Assembly: GCA_027020915.1 (NCBI GenBank) | Contig: JALUVF010000130.1 | Span: forward strand, 1 to 34,162 | Direction: 5' to 3' | From: a bacterium | GTDB taxonomy: Bacteria; Thermosulfidibacterota; Thermosulfidibacteria; Thermosulfidibacterales; B14-G1 | Length of the DNA: 34,162 bases | In this document: piece by piece, positions 1-9,901 of the stretch | Layout: every line of letters begins with the position of its first letter | Numbering within the stretch: the first letter of the stretch is position 1 | The notes under the pieces: model-generated | The model's input: the letters and a program-made list of their open reading frames with translations, nothing else | Database searches by the model: none | What the model was told of the DNA's origin: nothing | Program-made: the position numbers and the translations under genes

Positions 1-1525
1 CGATCCATACGTCTCCGTATTGGCCTCGGCCTCCTGTCTGCTTTTTGTAGCGGCCTTGCATCTTCACCTTCTTTTTTATGGTCTCTTTGTAGGGGACCTT
101 GGGGGTCTGGAGTTCCACTTCCACCCCGAATTTCCTCTTGAGACGTTCCACGATGGTTTCCAGGTGAAGCTGGCCCAGCCCAGAGATGATGAGTTCCTTG
201 GTCTGCTCGTCCCTTTTCACCTTGAGGCCGGGGTCCTCTTCCATGAGGCGCTGAAGGGCCGAGCTGATCTTCTCTTCGTCGCTCCTGCTCTTGGCCTGGA
301 TGGCAAAGGAGAGAATAGGTTCGGGGAAGGGTATGGGAGGGAATAAGAAGGGGGCCTCAGGGGAGCAGAGGGTATCACCCGTGCCGGTCTCTTTCAGCTT
401 GGCTACGGCGCCTATGTCGCCTGCTATCACCTTGTCCGTGGGTTTCTGTTCCTTGCCCACCATGAAGAAGGGTTTCCCCACCCTCTCTTTCGTCTCTTTG
501 GTGGAGTTGTACACCGTGGAGTCTCCCTCCAGGGTCCCTGAGAAGACCTTGAAGAGGGTGATCTTGCCGGCATAGGGATCAGAGATGGTCTTGAATACCA
601 GGGCCGCCATGGGTTCCTCCAGGGCGCATCTCCTCTCTTCTTCCTCTCCCGTGCCTGGATTGATCCCCTTGGCGGGGGGCCTTTCGTCGGGGGCAGGAAG
701 GACCTCCACCATGGCCTCCATGAGGGAGTGAACTCCCCTGTTGAGGAGGGCTGAACCCGTGAGGACGGGGAATAGGGTCCCATCTTTCACTCCCTGGGCC
801 AGGGCATCCATGAGTTCTTCCGGGGTGAGCTCTTCCCCCTCCAGGTACTTTTCCATGAGCTCGTCGTTGGTCTCGGCGATGTCTTCTATAAGGGTGTTTC
901 TGGCTTCCTCCACGGCATCTTTGAATTCATCGGGCACTTCTCCTTCGGTGAACTGTCCCTCTTCATCCTGGTAGAGAAGGGCCCTGCCCTTGAGGAGTTC
1001 CACCACCCCTCTGAAGTCTTCACCCTTGCCAAGGGGGTAGGTGAGGAGGGCGGGTTTCACCCCCAGTTCGTTCTTGATCTCTTCCAGGGTTCTCTCAACT
1101 TCAGCCTGGGCCCGGTCCAAATCGTTGATGAATAGGATGCGGGGAATGCCCAGTTCCTTGGCCGAATTCCAGAGTTTCTCTGTCTGGACCTTGAGCCCGT
1201 CCACAGCGCTCACCAGAAAGATGGCCCCGTCTATCACCCTGAGGCAGCCTATGGTGTCGGTGATGAAGTTGGCGTAGCCCGGGGTGTCGATCAAATTCAC
1301 CTTTTTATTCTTGTAAAAGAAGGTGGCCACGGCAGCGTTGATGGAACAACCCCTGCGGTGCTCATCGGGATCGTAGTCCATCACGGTGTTTCCGTCAGTC
1401 ACCTTGCCCAAGCGATTGATGACTCCTGCATTGAAAAGGATGGCTTCGGCCAGGGTGGTCTTCCCCGTTCCGCCGTCAGATAGGAGGCCGATGTTTCTGA
1501 TTTGATGGATTCCGTACTCCTTCAT
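1..1525 (-). CDS. fusA: EF-G-like translational GTPase (C-terminus cut by window edge)
   Basis: This is the first ~508 residues of a ribosome-associated GTPase of the EF-G family, read on the minus strand and running off the left edge. The ATG at 1525 follows a good AAGGAG Shine-Dalgarno sequence. The P-loop lies at about residues 16-24 (SDGGTGKTT). Switch I carries HRRGCSI, G3 is DTPGYANF, and the expected G4 position reads NDLD. Domain II/III-like sequence follows, and domain IV begins at the edge with RGQYGDVWI. The motifs are not those of canonical EF-G (AHIDAGKTT, DTPGH, NKMD). They resemble the second, EF-G-like (EF-G2) paralogue type found in many thermophiles and anaerobes, so the main fusA of the str operon is probably elsewhere. 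Translocation activity cannot be judged without domains IV-V. Confidence 0.88.
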   Translation of the reverse strand, partial: MKEYGIHQIRNIGLLSDGGTGKTTLAEAILFNAGVINRLGKVTDGNTVMDYDPDEHRRGCSINAAVATFFYKNKKVNLIDTPGYANFITDTIGCLRVIDGAIFLVSAVDGLKVQTEKLWNSAKELGIPRILFINDLDRAQAEVERTLEEIKNELGVKPALLTYPLGKGEDFRGVVELLKGRALLYQDEEGQFTEGEVPDEFKDAVEEARNTLIEDIAETNDELMEKYLEGEELTPEELMDALAQGVKDGTLFPVLTGSALLNRGVHSLMEAMVEVLPAPDERPPAKGINPGTGEEEERRCALEEPMAALVFKTISDPYAGKITLFKVFSGTLEGDSTVYNSTKETKERVGKPFFMVGKEQKPTDKVIAGDIGAVAKLKETGTGDTLCSPEAPFLFPPIPFPEPILSFAIQAKSRSDEEKISSALQRLMEEDPGLKVKRDEQTKELIISGLGQLHLETIVERLKRKFGVEVELQTPKVPYKETIKKKVKMQGRYKKQTGGRGQYGDVWI

Positions 1526-1580
1526 AACCGACTCCTTTCTTACCTGCCTTTGTGTGGATGGAAGCGAAAAAACCTGGGGA

Positions 1581-1609
1581 AAACTAACAGATTTTGGAGA
1601 GAGGGTCAA
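1581..1609 (-). promoter_or_regulatory. Candidate promoter for the EF-G-like gene
   Basis: On the minus strand, TTGACC (1604-1609) and TAGTTT (1581-1586) are separated by 17 bases, in the 96-base gap upstream of the EF-G-like start. The -35 match is strong and the -10 is weak. The rest of the gap holds only the ribosome binding site. Confidence 0.3.
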
Positions 1610-1621
1610 GAAAGAGGGCCT

Positions 1622-2344
1622 TCACCAGCCCTCCTGGATCCTCATGGCCAGGAGAGGGGGGAGTCCCCTGTCCTTGATTTTTTCGGCCGTGACATGGGCA
1701 GGGTAGGGGACCCTCTCCAACCGTACCCAGCCTCCTTCCATGAAGATGCAACACGCCCGGGGGTCTCCATCCCGGGGTTGTCCTACGCTCCCCGCGTTCA
1801 CCAGATATCGGGCTTCCCCTTCTATGGCGAAGGGAAAAGGGATGGCCTTTATGGTTCCGCCTTCCATGCGATAGGCCAGGGGTATATGGGTATGGCCCAC
1901 CATGACCAGCTTTTCCCGGCATCCCTCAAGAGCCACCCTGGCGGAGAACTCGTCCATGAGGTAGGGCCACTGGTGGGGCATGACAGGGGAGGAGTGGACC
2001 AGGAGGATGGAAGAAGGCAGGGGAAGGGTGAGGGGGAGAGTGGCCAGATACTCTGTCTGGGATGGGGATAGCCTCTCCCTGGTCCAGTAAATGGCAGCCC
2101 TGGCCAGGACGTTGAAGTCCTCCAGGGGGGTTTTCCCCACGGCAGCCCAGTCGTGGTTCCCTGCCACCACCATGGAACACCTCTTGGCCACCTCATCCAG
2201 ACACTTTTCGGGGTCGGGGCCGTAGCCCACCATGTCCCCCAGGCAGTGGATCTCGTCTGTTCCCAGAGACTCCAGCCTTTCCAGAGTCTTCTCCAGGGCT
2301 TCCCAGTTGCCGTGAATGTCGGAGATGAACGCGACTCCCCCCAT
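1622..2344 (-). CDS. Metallophosphoesterase family protein (240 aa)
   Basis: A calcineurin-like phosphoesterase of the compact bacterial type. The two-metal site motifs appear in order: SDIHGNWEAL near the N-terminus (D-x-H), LGDMVGYGPDP (GDxVGYGP), GNHDW (GNHD) and VMVGHTHIPL (GHTH), followed by a C-terminal SVGQPRDGDP stretch typical of this subfamily. Such enzymes hydrolyse phosphomono- or diesters, but the substrate cannot be named from sequence. It is probably cytosolic, as no signal peptide is seen. The ATG at 2344 is the only plausible start, because an in-frame TAG lies eight codons upstream. Its ribosome binding site is poor. It lies head to tail with the EF-G-like gene (96-base gap) and divergent from the bactofilin. 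Confidence 0.9.
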   Translation of the reverse strand: MGGVAFISDIHGNWEALEKTLERLESLGTDEIHCLGDMVGYGPDPEKCLDEVAKRCSMVVAGNHDWAAVGKTPLEDFNVLARAAIYWTRERLSPSQTEYLATLPLTLPLPSSILLVHSSPVMPHQWPYLMDEFSARVALEGCREKLVMVGHTHIPLAYRMEGGTIKAIPFPFAIEGEARYLVNAGSVGQPRDGDPRACCIFMEGGWVRLERVPYPAHVTAEKIKDRGLPPLLAMRIQEGW

Positions 2345-2395
2345 GGAGAAGATAGGAAACAGTTTCTATGGTGGAAGGCAAGAAGGAGGAGAACG

Positions 2396-2422
2396 TTGAC
2401 ACGGTTTCCATTTAAAGATAAG
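2396..2422 (+). promoter_or_regulatory. Candidate promoter for bactofilin
   Basis: A perfect TTGACA (2396-2401) is followed after 15 bases by GATAAG (2417-2422; 4 of 6 matches to TATAAT), about 40 bases before the bactofilin ATG. The short spacer lowers confidence. Confidence 0.35.
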
Positions 2423-2463
2423 AAATGAGCCAAACTCCAAAGGGGCGTTACAAGGGAGGGGGT

Positions 2464-2856
2464 ATGGCGAAAAAAGAACAGCCAAAGGGTGAACTTCAGG
2501 CCTTTTTAGGGAAAGGCACCCAGTTCAAGGGTATTCTCATCTTTGACGGGGTGGTGAGGCTGGAGGGCAAGCTGGAGGGTGAGATCTCTTCCGAAGGTCA
2601 TCTCATCGTGGGTAGGGATGCCGAGGTGAAGGCCGAGGTGAAGGTGGTCTCTATCCAGGTGGCGGGAACCGTTATAGGTAACATCACAGCCCATGAAAAG
2701 GTGGAGATCCTGGCCACGGGTAAGGTCCAGGGTGACATCGTCACACCCAAGCTGGCCATCGAAGAGGGAGCCCTCTTCACCGGTCACTGTCAAATGGAGC
2801 CTGAGGTCGGCGGGTCCAGGGTGATCCCCATGGAAAAGGGGAGTCCCGAAAGTTAA
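2464..2856 (+). CDS. Bactofilin family cytoskeletal protein (130 aa)
   Basis: A bactofilin (DUF583, the CcmA-type fold), a small protein that polymerises without nucleotide into filaments used for cell shape, stalks or polarity. The short N-terminal tail (MAKKEQPKGELQAFLGKG) is followed by the core beginning FKGILIFDGVVRLEGKLEGEI. Repeating short beta-strand units with glycine turns then run to about residue 110, as expected for the right-handed beta-helix. A charged C-terminal tail follows. The ATG at 2464 is chosen because AAGGGAGG precedes it at good spacing. An in-frame ATG at 2425 exists but has no ribosome binding site and lies at the -10 region of the likely promoter. It sits directly upstream of the ATP synthase block with a 107-base gap. 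Confidence 0.9.
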   Translation: MAKKEQPKGELQAFLGKGTQFKGILIFDGVVRLEGKLEGEISSEGHLIVGRDAEVKAEVKVVSIQVAGTVIGNITAHEKVEILATGKVQGDIVTPKLAIEEGALFTGHCQMEPEVGGSRVIPMEKGSPES

Positions 2857-2889
2857 AAATGCATTTGCTATTTAATGGAAATCCCAGCC

Positions 2890-2919
2890 TTGACAGGGAA
2901 TTTTTTTTTGTGCTACTCA
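2890..2919 (+). promoter_or_regulatory. Candidate promoter for the atp operon
   Basis: TTGACA (2890-2895), then an 18-base spacer containing a run of nine T, then TACTCA (2914-2919) preceded by TG one base earlier (extended -10). It lies about 45 bases before atpX. No terminator for bactofilin is visible, so read-through is also possible. Confidence 0.35.
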
Positions 2920-2963
2920 CCGCCAGGAATTTGAGAAATAAATAACAGGTTACGGGGTGGACC

Positions 2964-3419
2964 ATGGTAAATCTGGATTACACGCTATTTATCCAGATGG
3001 CGAACTTCATTGTGCTTGTTCTCCTGATGAATTTCCTCATATTCAAACCAATCTTGAGGATTCTGGATGAGCGGAGAGATCAGATTGATGGGGTCATGGA
3101 CGAGGCCCGCCGCATTATGGAGGAGGCGGAACGCCTCATGGAGGAGTACAATAAAAAGATATTGGAGGCCAGGCAGCAGGCCCTCCAGATTGTGAACGAA
3201 GGGAGGGTCAGAGCCGTGGAGGAGCAGAGGATGGCTCTGGCCAAGGCCAGGGATGAGGCCGAGGCCCAGCTCAAGGCTTTGAGGGAGCGGATAGAGAAAG
3301 AGAGGGAAGCGGCAGCAGCCACCCTCAGAAGGATGGTCCAAGCCCTGTCCATCAGCATAGCTGAGAGGCTGTTGGGCAGGCCCCTGGAGACCAAGGAGGG
3401 GGCGAAATGGGAGTCGTGA
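2964..3419 (+). CDS. atpX: ATP synthase F0 subunit b' (151 aa)
   Basis: A peripheral-stalk subunit of the F1Fo ATP synthase. One N-terminal membrane segment (about residues 8-28, FIQMANFIVLVLLMNFLIFKPI) is followed by a long charged amphipathic helix rich in Glu, Arg and Ala to the end. The FKPILRILDERRDQI motif after the membrane segment is typical of b/b' subunits. It lacks a signal peptide and is shorter than the following b subunit, so it is assigned as b' (AtpX/AtpF'). The ATG at 2964 follows GGGGTGG. The 3' end overlaps atpF by 13 bases, consistent with translational coupling and a b'-b heterodimer stalk. Confidence 0.88.
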   Translation: MVNLDYTLFIQMANFIVLVLLMNFLIFKPILRILDERRDQIDGVMDEARRIMEEAERLMEEYNKKILEARQQALQIVNEGRVRAVEEQRMALAKARDEAEAQLKALRERIEKEREAAAATLRRMVQALSISIAERLLGRPLETKEGAKWES

Positions 3420-3997
3420 AGATGAGGCGTTTAGCCACCCTTCTGACAGCCCTTGTGGTGGTCTTGCTGTGGGTTGGACTGGTTTGGGCTGCCGAAGGGG
3501 AGGGTGGTGAACAGCATGTCAGTTTCATGATGGAGGCCTTCAGGGTTATCAACTTTGTTATATTTGCCTTTCTCCTTTATAAGTTTGTCGGCCAGCCTGT
3601 CAAAAACTACTTCAAGGAGAGGGTCCACACCATAGAGCTGGCCCTTAAGGAGGCCAGGGAAGCCAGGGATGAGGCCCAGAAGAGGATGCAGGAGTATTCC
3701 GCCAAACTCAAGAACGCCGAGGTGGAGCTTAAAGATATGCTCTACCAAGCGGAGAGAGAGCGGGATGACCAGATGCGCCGCATTCGGGAGGAGACGGAGA
3801 GGATGGTGGAGAGAATAAAGGAACAGGCCGAGGCGGCGGCCAACTTGGAGGTGAAGAAGGCCCGTATGGAGCTTCAGAGGGAAGCGGCAGACCTGGCTGT
3901 TGGAATGGCCGAGGGCCTTTTGAAGGAGAACTTCACCGACGAAGACCAGAAGAGACTTCTCTCGGAGTACACCACCAAGATTAAAGGGGTACACTGA
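3407..3997 (+). CDS. atpF: ATP synthase F0 subunit b (196 aa) with N-terminal signal-like segment
   Basis: The second peripheral-stalk subunit. A hydrophobic signal-peptide-like segment (about residues 8-28, ending LVWAAEG) precedes the normal b-subunit membrane helix (about 45-62, FRVINFVIFAFLLYKFVGQPV) and then a long coiled coil. Many deltaproteobacterial-type b subunits have this extra N-terminal hydrophobic segment. The ATG at 3407 is chosen for AAGGAGG seven bases upstream. A later in-frame ATG at 3422 would keep both hydrophobic segments. The stop codon overlaps the start of atpH as TGATG, implying coupled translation. Confidence 0.9.
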   Translation: MGVVKMRRLATLLTALVVVLLWVGLVWAAEGEGGEQHVSFMMEAFRVINFVIFAFLLYKFVGQPVKNYFKERVHTIELALKEAREARDEAQKRMQEYSAKLKNAEVELKDMLYQAERERDDQMRRIREETERMVERIKEQAEAAANLEVKKARMELQREAADLAVGMAEGLLKENFTDEDQKRLLSEYTTKIKGVH

Positions 3998-4539
3998 TGA
4001 GCAGAGTGTTAGCCAGAAGGTACGCCAAGGCCCTGGTGGAGAATCTCACGGAACACAAGGAGGACTTTGAAAAGGCCCTTGCCCAGTTGAGGAAGGTCCT
4101 GGATGTTCTAAAGGCCAATCCCAGGTTGTACCGTTACCTCTCCCAACCCGTGGTCCCCAGAAGGGACCGTCTGGAGATGGGCAAGGTGCTGGTGGAGGAC
4201 CTAAAGCTCTCTCCCAGAATCAGAAATTTTGTCCTCATCCTCGTGGAGAAGGAAAGGATGCCCCTTTTGGAGGTCATTGTAGAGGAATTCAGAAAGCTGG
4301 CCGACGAGGCTCTGGGGCAGGTGAGGGGCAGGGTGAGAACCGCAATGCCTCTCTCCTCCCGGGATCTGGAGGCCTTGAGCAAGAGCTTCCAGGAGCTGGT
4401 AGGCAAGAGGGTGGTTCTAGAGGTGGAGGAGGACCCTTCTATCATTGGGGGGGTGGTCACCCTCCTGGGTGGGGTGGTCTTCGATGGCAGCATAAAGGGC
4501 AACCTTGAGCAGATTAGAGAGAAGCTTATAGAGGGGTGA
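3997..4539 (+). CDS. atpH: ATP synthase F1 subunit delta (180 aa)
   Basis: The OSCP/delta subunit, which joins the top of the F1 head to the b'-b stalk. It has the usual length and begins with the family's typical [16 protein letters not shown]. The C-terminal region contains the conserved [27 protein letters not shown] stretch, which is characteristic of delta subunits. It overlaps atpF by one base and ends just before atpA, where the stop TGA is embedded in a GTGA. Confidence 0.93.
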   Translation: MSRVLARRYAKALVENLTEHKEDFEKALAQLRKVLDVLKANPRLYRYLSQPVVPRRDRLEMGKVLVEDLKLSPRIRNFVLILVEKERMPLLEVIVEEFRKLADEALGQVRGRVRTAMPLSSRDLEALSKSFQELVGKRVVLEVEEDPSIIGGVVTLLGGVVFDGSIKGNLEQIREKLIEG

Positions 4540-4544
4540 AGGGT

Positions 4545-6053
4545 ATGCAGATCAGGGCGGAAGAGATCAGCGCAATTTTAAAGGAGCGGATCGAAGAGTT
4601 CGAGCGGGGAGTGGAACTGGCGGAAGAGGGTATTGTCACCTACGTTGGTGACAGAATCGCCAGGGTCTACGGTCTGGACAACGTCATGTACTCCGAGTTG
4701 GTGGAGTTTCCCCATGGTGTCATGGGTATGGCCTTCAACCTGGAAGAGGATAGCGTGGGAATTGTTATCCTGGGCGACGATGTCTACATCAAGGAGGGAG
4801 ACAGGGTAAAGAGGACCAAGAGGATCGTCCAGGTCCCCGTGGGGGAGAGCCTCATCGGCAGGGTGGTCAACCCTCTGGGACAGCCCATCGACGGTCTGGG
4901 GCCCATTGAGGCCACAGAGTTTGCCCCTGTGGAGAGGTTGGCTCCCGGTGTGGTTGATAGGCAGCCCGTTTGTGAACCCCTCCAGACGGGACTTAAGGCC
5001 ATCGATTCCATGATCCCCATCGGCAGGGGGCAACGTGAGCTCATCATTGGTGACAGGCAGACGGGTAAGACGGCCATCGCCATTGATGCCATCATAAACC
5101 AGAAGGATACGGATGTCTTCTGTATATACGTGGCCATAGGCCAGAAGAGGTCCCTGGTTGCCCAGATAGTGGAGAAGCTCCGCCAGTACGGGGCCATGGA
5201 CTATACCGTTGTGGTGGCGGCTACGGCCAGCGAACCCGCCCCGTTGCTCTACCTTGCTCCCTATGCCGGTTGCGCCATGGGAGAGTGGTTCAGGGATAGG
5301 GGGCAGCATGCCCTTATTATCTATGATGATTTGACCAAGCAGGCCCAGGCTTACAGGGAGATGTCCCTGCTTCTCAGGCGTCCTCCCGGTCGTGAGGCCT
5401 ATCCCGGTGACATCTTCTACCTTCACTCCAGGCTTCTGGAGAGGGCGGCGAAGCTCAACGAGGAACTGGGCGGCGGCTCCCTGACAGCCCTGCCCATCAT
5501 CGAGACCCAGGCGGGCGACGTCTCCGCCTACATTCCCACCAACGTCATCTCCATTACCGATGGTCAGATCTATCTGCAGACAGACCTCTTCTACGCCGGT
5601 GTGAGGCCCGCCATCTCCGTGGGTCTCTCCGTGTCTCGAGTGGGCGGTGCCGCCCAGATCAAGGCCATGAAACAGGTGGCAGGAATGCTCAGGCTGGACC
5701 TGGCCCAGTACAGGGAGATGGAGGCTTTTGCCCAGTTTGCCAGCGAACTGGACGAGTCTACCAGGAAGCTCCTCATCAGGGGCGAGAGGATGGTGGAGAT
5801 CCTGAAACAGGATCAATACCAGCCCATGCCCGTGGAAGAGCAGATCGCCGTCATCTTCGTGGGCATCAATGGATACCTGGACGACCTGCCCGTGGAAGCC
5901 TGCCGTAGATTCGAGTCCGAGTTCCTCCAGTACCTCAGGAGCAGCCATCCCGACCTTTTGAGTGAGATCAAGGAGAAGAAGGAGATCTCTCCTGAGTTGG
6001 AAGAGAAGATGAAGAAGGCCGTGGAAGAGTTCAAGAAGATCTTTGTGGTGTAG
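4545..6053 (+). CDS. atpA: ATP synthase F1 subunit alpha (502 aa)
   Basis: The non-catalytic nucleotide-binding subunit of the F1 head. It starts [20 protein letters not shown], as alpha subunits do. The P-loop is GDRQTGKT, and the alpha signature region [22 protein letters not shown] is intact. The catalytic-site arginine of alpha lies in this SVSRVGG segment. The ATG at 4545 is preceded by GAGGGG at suitable distance and matches the family N-terminus. An in-frame GTG at 4536 would overlap the atpH stop and lacks a good ribosome binding site. Its length is normal for the family. Confidence 0.97.
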   Translation: MQIRAEEISAILKERIEEFERGVELAEEGIVTYVGDRIARVYGLDNVMYSELVEFPHGVMGMAFNLEEDSVGIVILGDDVYIKEGDRVKRTKRIVQVPVGESLIGRVVNPLGQPIDGLGPIEATEFAPVERLAPGVVDRQPVCEPLQTGLKAIDSMIPIGRGQRELIIGDRQTGKTAIAIDAIINQKDTDVFCIYVAIGQKRSLVAQIVEKLRQYGAMDYTVVVAATASEPAPLLYLAPYAGCAMGEWFRDRGQHALIIYDDLTKQAQAYREMSLLLRRPPGREAYPGDIFYLHSRLLERAAKLNEELGGGSLTALPIIETQAGDVSAYIPTNVISITDGQIYLQTDLFYAGVRPAISVGLSVSRVGGAAQIKAMKQVAGMLRLDLAQYREMEAFAQFASELDESTRKLLIRGERMVEILKQDQYQPMPVEEQIAVIFVGINGYLDDLPVEACRRFESEFLQYLRSSHPDLLSEIKEKKEISPELEEKMKKAVEEFKKIFVV

Positions 6054-6063
6054 GGGGTGAGCC

Positions 6064-8380
<2,317 letters not shown>

Positions 8381-8383
8381 AGC

Positions 8384-8791
8384 ATGGCAGAGAGGGCCCT
8401 TAAACTGGAGATAGCCACCCCTCAGCGGCTGGTCCTCTCCCAGGAGGTTTCCTTGGTCACCGTCCCCGGTGGGGAAGGGGAGTTCGGGGTGCTCCCGGGA
8501 CACACCCCCTTCCTCACCACGGTGAGACCGGGGCGGCTGGAGTACGAGGCACAGGGCAAAAGGGAGGTCCTGGCTGTAGGATGGGGATACGCCGAGGTAG
8601 GGCCCCACAAGGTCCTTATCCTCACGGAGATGGCCAAAAGACCCGGTGAGATCAACAGGGACGAGGTGCGCAGGGAGTTTGAGGACATCAATCGACATCT
8701 TGCCGGGGAGATCACTCCCGAGGAACGGGAGGCTTTCACCAAGAGGCTGGAGAGGGTGAAAGCCCAGCTGAAGGTTCTGGAGTCGGCCTAG
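8384..8791 (+). CDS. atpC: ATP synthase F1 subunit epsilon (135 aa)
   Basis: The epsilon subunit at the foot of the rotor, which can inhibit hydrolysis. The N-terminal beta sandwich is clear (LKLEIATPQRLVLSQEV, then VTVPGGEGEFGVLPGHTPFLTTV, the family signature). The C-terminal helical hairpin runs from about residue 90 (EVRREFEDINRHLAGEITPEEREAFTKRLERVKAQLKVLESA). It follows atpD with a three-base gap and is the last gene of the operon, with a terminator about 20 bases downstream. Confidence 0.95.
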   Translation: MAERALKLEIATPQRLVLSQEVSLVTVPGGEGEFGVLPGHTPFLTTVRPGRLEYEAQGKREVLAVGWGYAEVGPHKVLILTEMAKRPGEINRDEVRREFEDINRHLAGEITPEEREAFTKRLERVKAQLKVLESA

Positions 8792-8810
8792 ACCAACAGG
8801 AAATGGGTGT

Positions 8811-8840
8811 AAGGGGGGCGGCTGAGCTGGCCCCCCTTTT
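8811..8840 (+). terminator. Rho-independent terminator of the atp operon
   Basis: A perfect nine-base-pair stem, AAGGGGGGC (8811-8819) with GCCCCCCTT (8830-8838), has a ten-base loop and is followed by T-rich sequence (TTTTCATTTTA). It lies between the convergent atpC and mltG, and its last base touches the mltG stop codon. The T tract is on the plus strand only. Confidence 0.85.
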
Positions 8841-9898
8841 CATTTTATCAGCTTTTCCTCCTCCAGACGGGGCAGCTTGATGTACCTCCAGACCGCTTTG
8901 TTGTGTTCCAACAGGGTTCTGGAGAAGTGGTGGGTGCCGTCGCCCTTGGAGACGAAGTACAGGTAATCCACGGGGGCGGGATTGACGGCGGCTTCAATGG
9001 CATCCAGCCCAGGGTTGCAAATGGGGCCTGGAGGCAGACCTTTGTAGCGGTAGGTGTTATAGGGAGAGTCTATGGTCAGGTCCTTTCTGGTGAGCCTGAG
9101 CTTCTCTTTGCCGTACTTCAACTTTATGGCGTAGATGACAGTGGGATCGGCCTGGAGCCTCATTCCTCTCTTCAAACGGTTATGGTAAACGGCGGAGATG
9201 AGAGGCATCTCCCTCTTGTCGAAGGTCTCCTTCTGGATGATGGAAGCCAGAGTGACGGCCTGATAAAGGGTGAAACCCATCTCTCGGCACTTCTCCAGTA
9301 TGTCGGGGGTGATCTTGCCCCAAAAGGTGTAGACCATCTTTTTCACCACCCGCTGGGGAGGAGAGTTTCTGGGAAACCGGTAGGTTTCGGGGAAGAGAAA
9401 GCCCTCTGCCGTTTCTCCTGGGACCTTGAGTTTCTTGAGGAGAAAGGGGTTGGTGGCGGCATCCAGAAAGTCCTCCTTTCTGGAAAGAATCCCGGCCTGG
9501 ACCATGAGGCGGGCAATGTCGAACATGTCCAGCCCTTCCCATACAATCACCTTGCGCAGGTAAATCTTTCCCTTCACCAGGGTTTCCGCCAGGGTCTTGA
9601 TGGAGTGGCCTGTGGAGACGAGATACTCTCCAGCTTTCAGGTCTCTGGAGTGGCCCGTGAGTTTGAGATAGAGGCGAAAGGCCAGAGGGTTCACCTTTAT
9701 TCCCTTCTCGTTGAGTTTCCTGAGGAAGGTGTTGACGGGCTCCCCCTTTTCCAGGACCACCAGGACCGACAGGTTCTTTTTCCCCAGGGGCATGTTGACG
9801 TAGTAGAAGGTGCCTATGATGAGGTAGAGGAGGAGGGTGGATAGGATCACCCCCCCTATCATTCCCAAGACGTAAGGCCTCTCTTCCTGGGGGATCAC
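8840..9898 (-). CDS. mltG: Endolytic murein transglycosylase MltG (352 aa)
   Basis: A YceG/MltG inner-membrane enzyme that cleaves nascent peptidoglycan glycan strands and is thought to set their length. An N-terminal membrane anchor (about residues 12-35, GMIGGVILSTLLLYLIIGTFYYV) is followed by a LysM-like region and the catalytic YceG domain. The conserved catalytic Glu is in LASIIQKETFD. The substrate-groove motifs RLQADPTVIYAI and SPYNTYRYKGLPPGPICNPG are complete. The start is GTG at 9898, preceded by AGGAGA that overlaps the der stop codon. An internal ATG at 9862 would cut into the anchor. It lies three bases downstream of der at the end of the ribBA-ribH-nusB-der-mltG run. Confidence 0.94.
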   Translation of the reverse strand: MIPQEERPYVLGMIGGVILSTLLLYLIIGTFYYVNMPLGKKNLSVLVVLEKGEPVNTFLRKLNEKGIKVNPLAFRLYLKLTGHSRDLKAGEYLVSTGHSIKTLAETLVKGKIYLRKVIVWEGLDMFDIARLMVQAGILSRKEDFLDAATNPFLLKKLKVPGETAEGFLFPETYRFPRNSPPQRVVKKMVYTFWGKITPDILEKCREMGFTLYQAVTLASIIQKETFDKREMPLISAVYHNRLKRGMRLQADPTVIYAIKLKYGKEKLRLTRKDLTIDSPYNTYRYKGLPPGPICNPGLDAIEAAVNPAPVDYLYFVSKGDGTHHFSRTLLEHNKAVWRYIKLPRLEEEKLIK

Positions 9899-9901
9899 CG
9901 G

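Noticed and set aside
1502-2433. Several plus- and minus-strand ORFs overlapping the metallophosphoesterase
   Set aside because: They are alternative frames of that gene, which has all four metal-site motifs.
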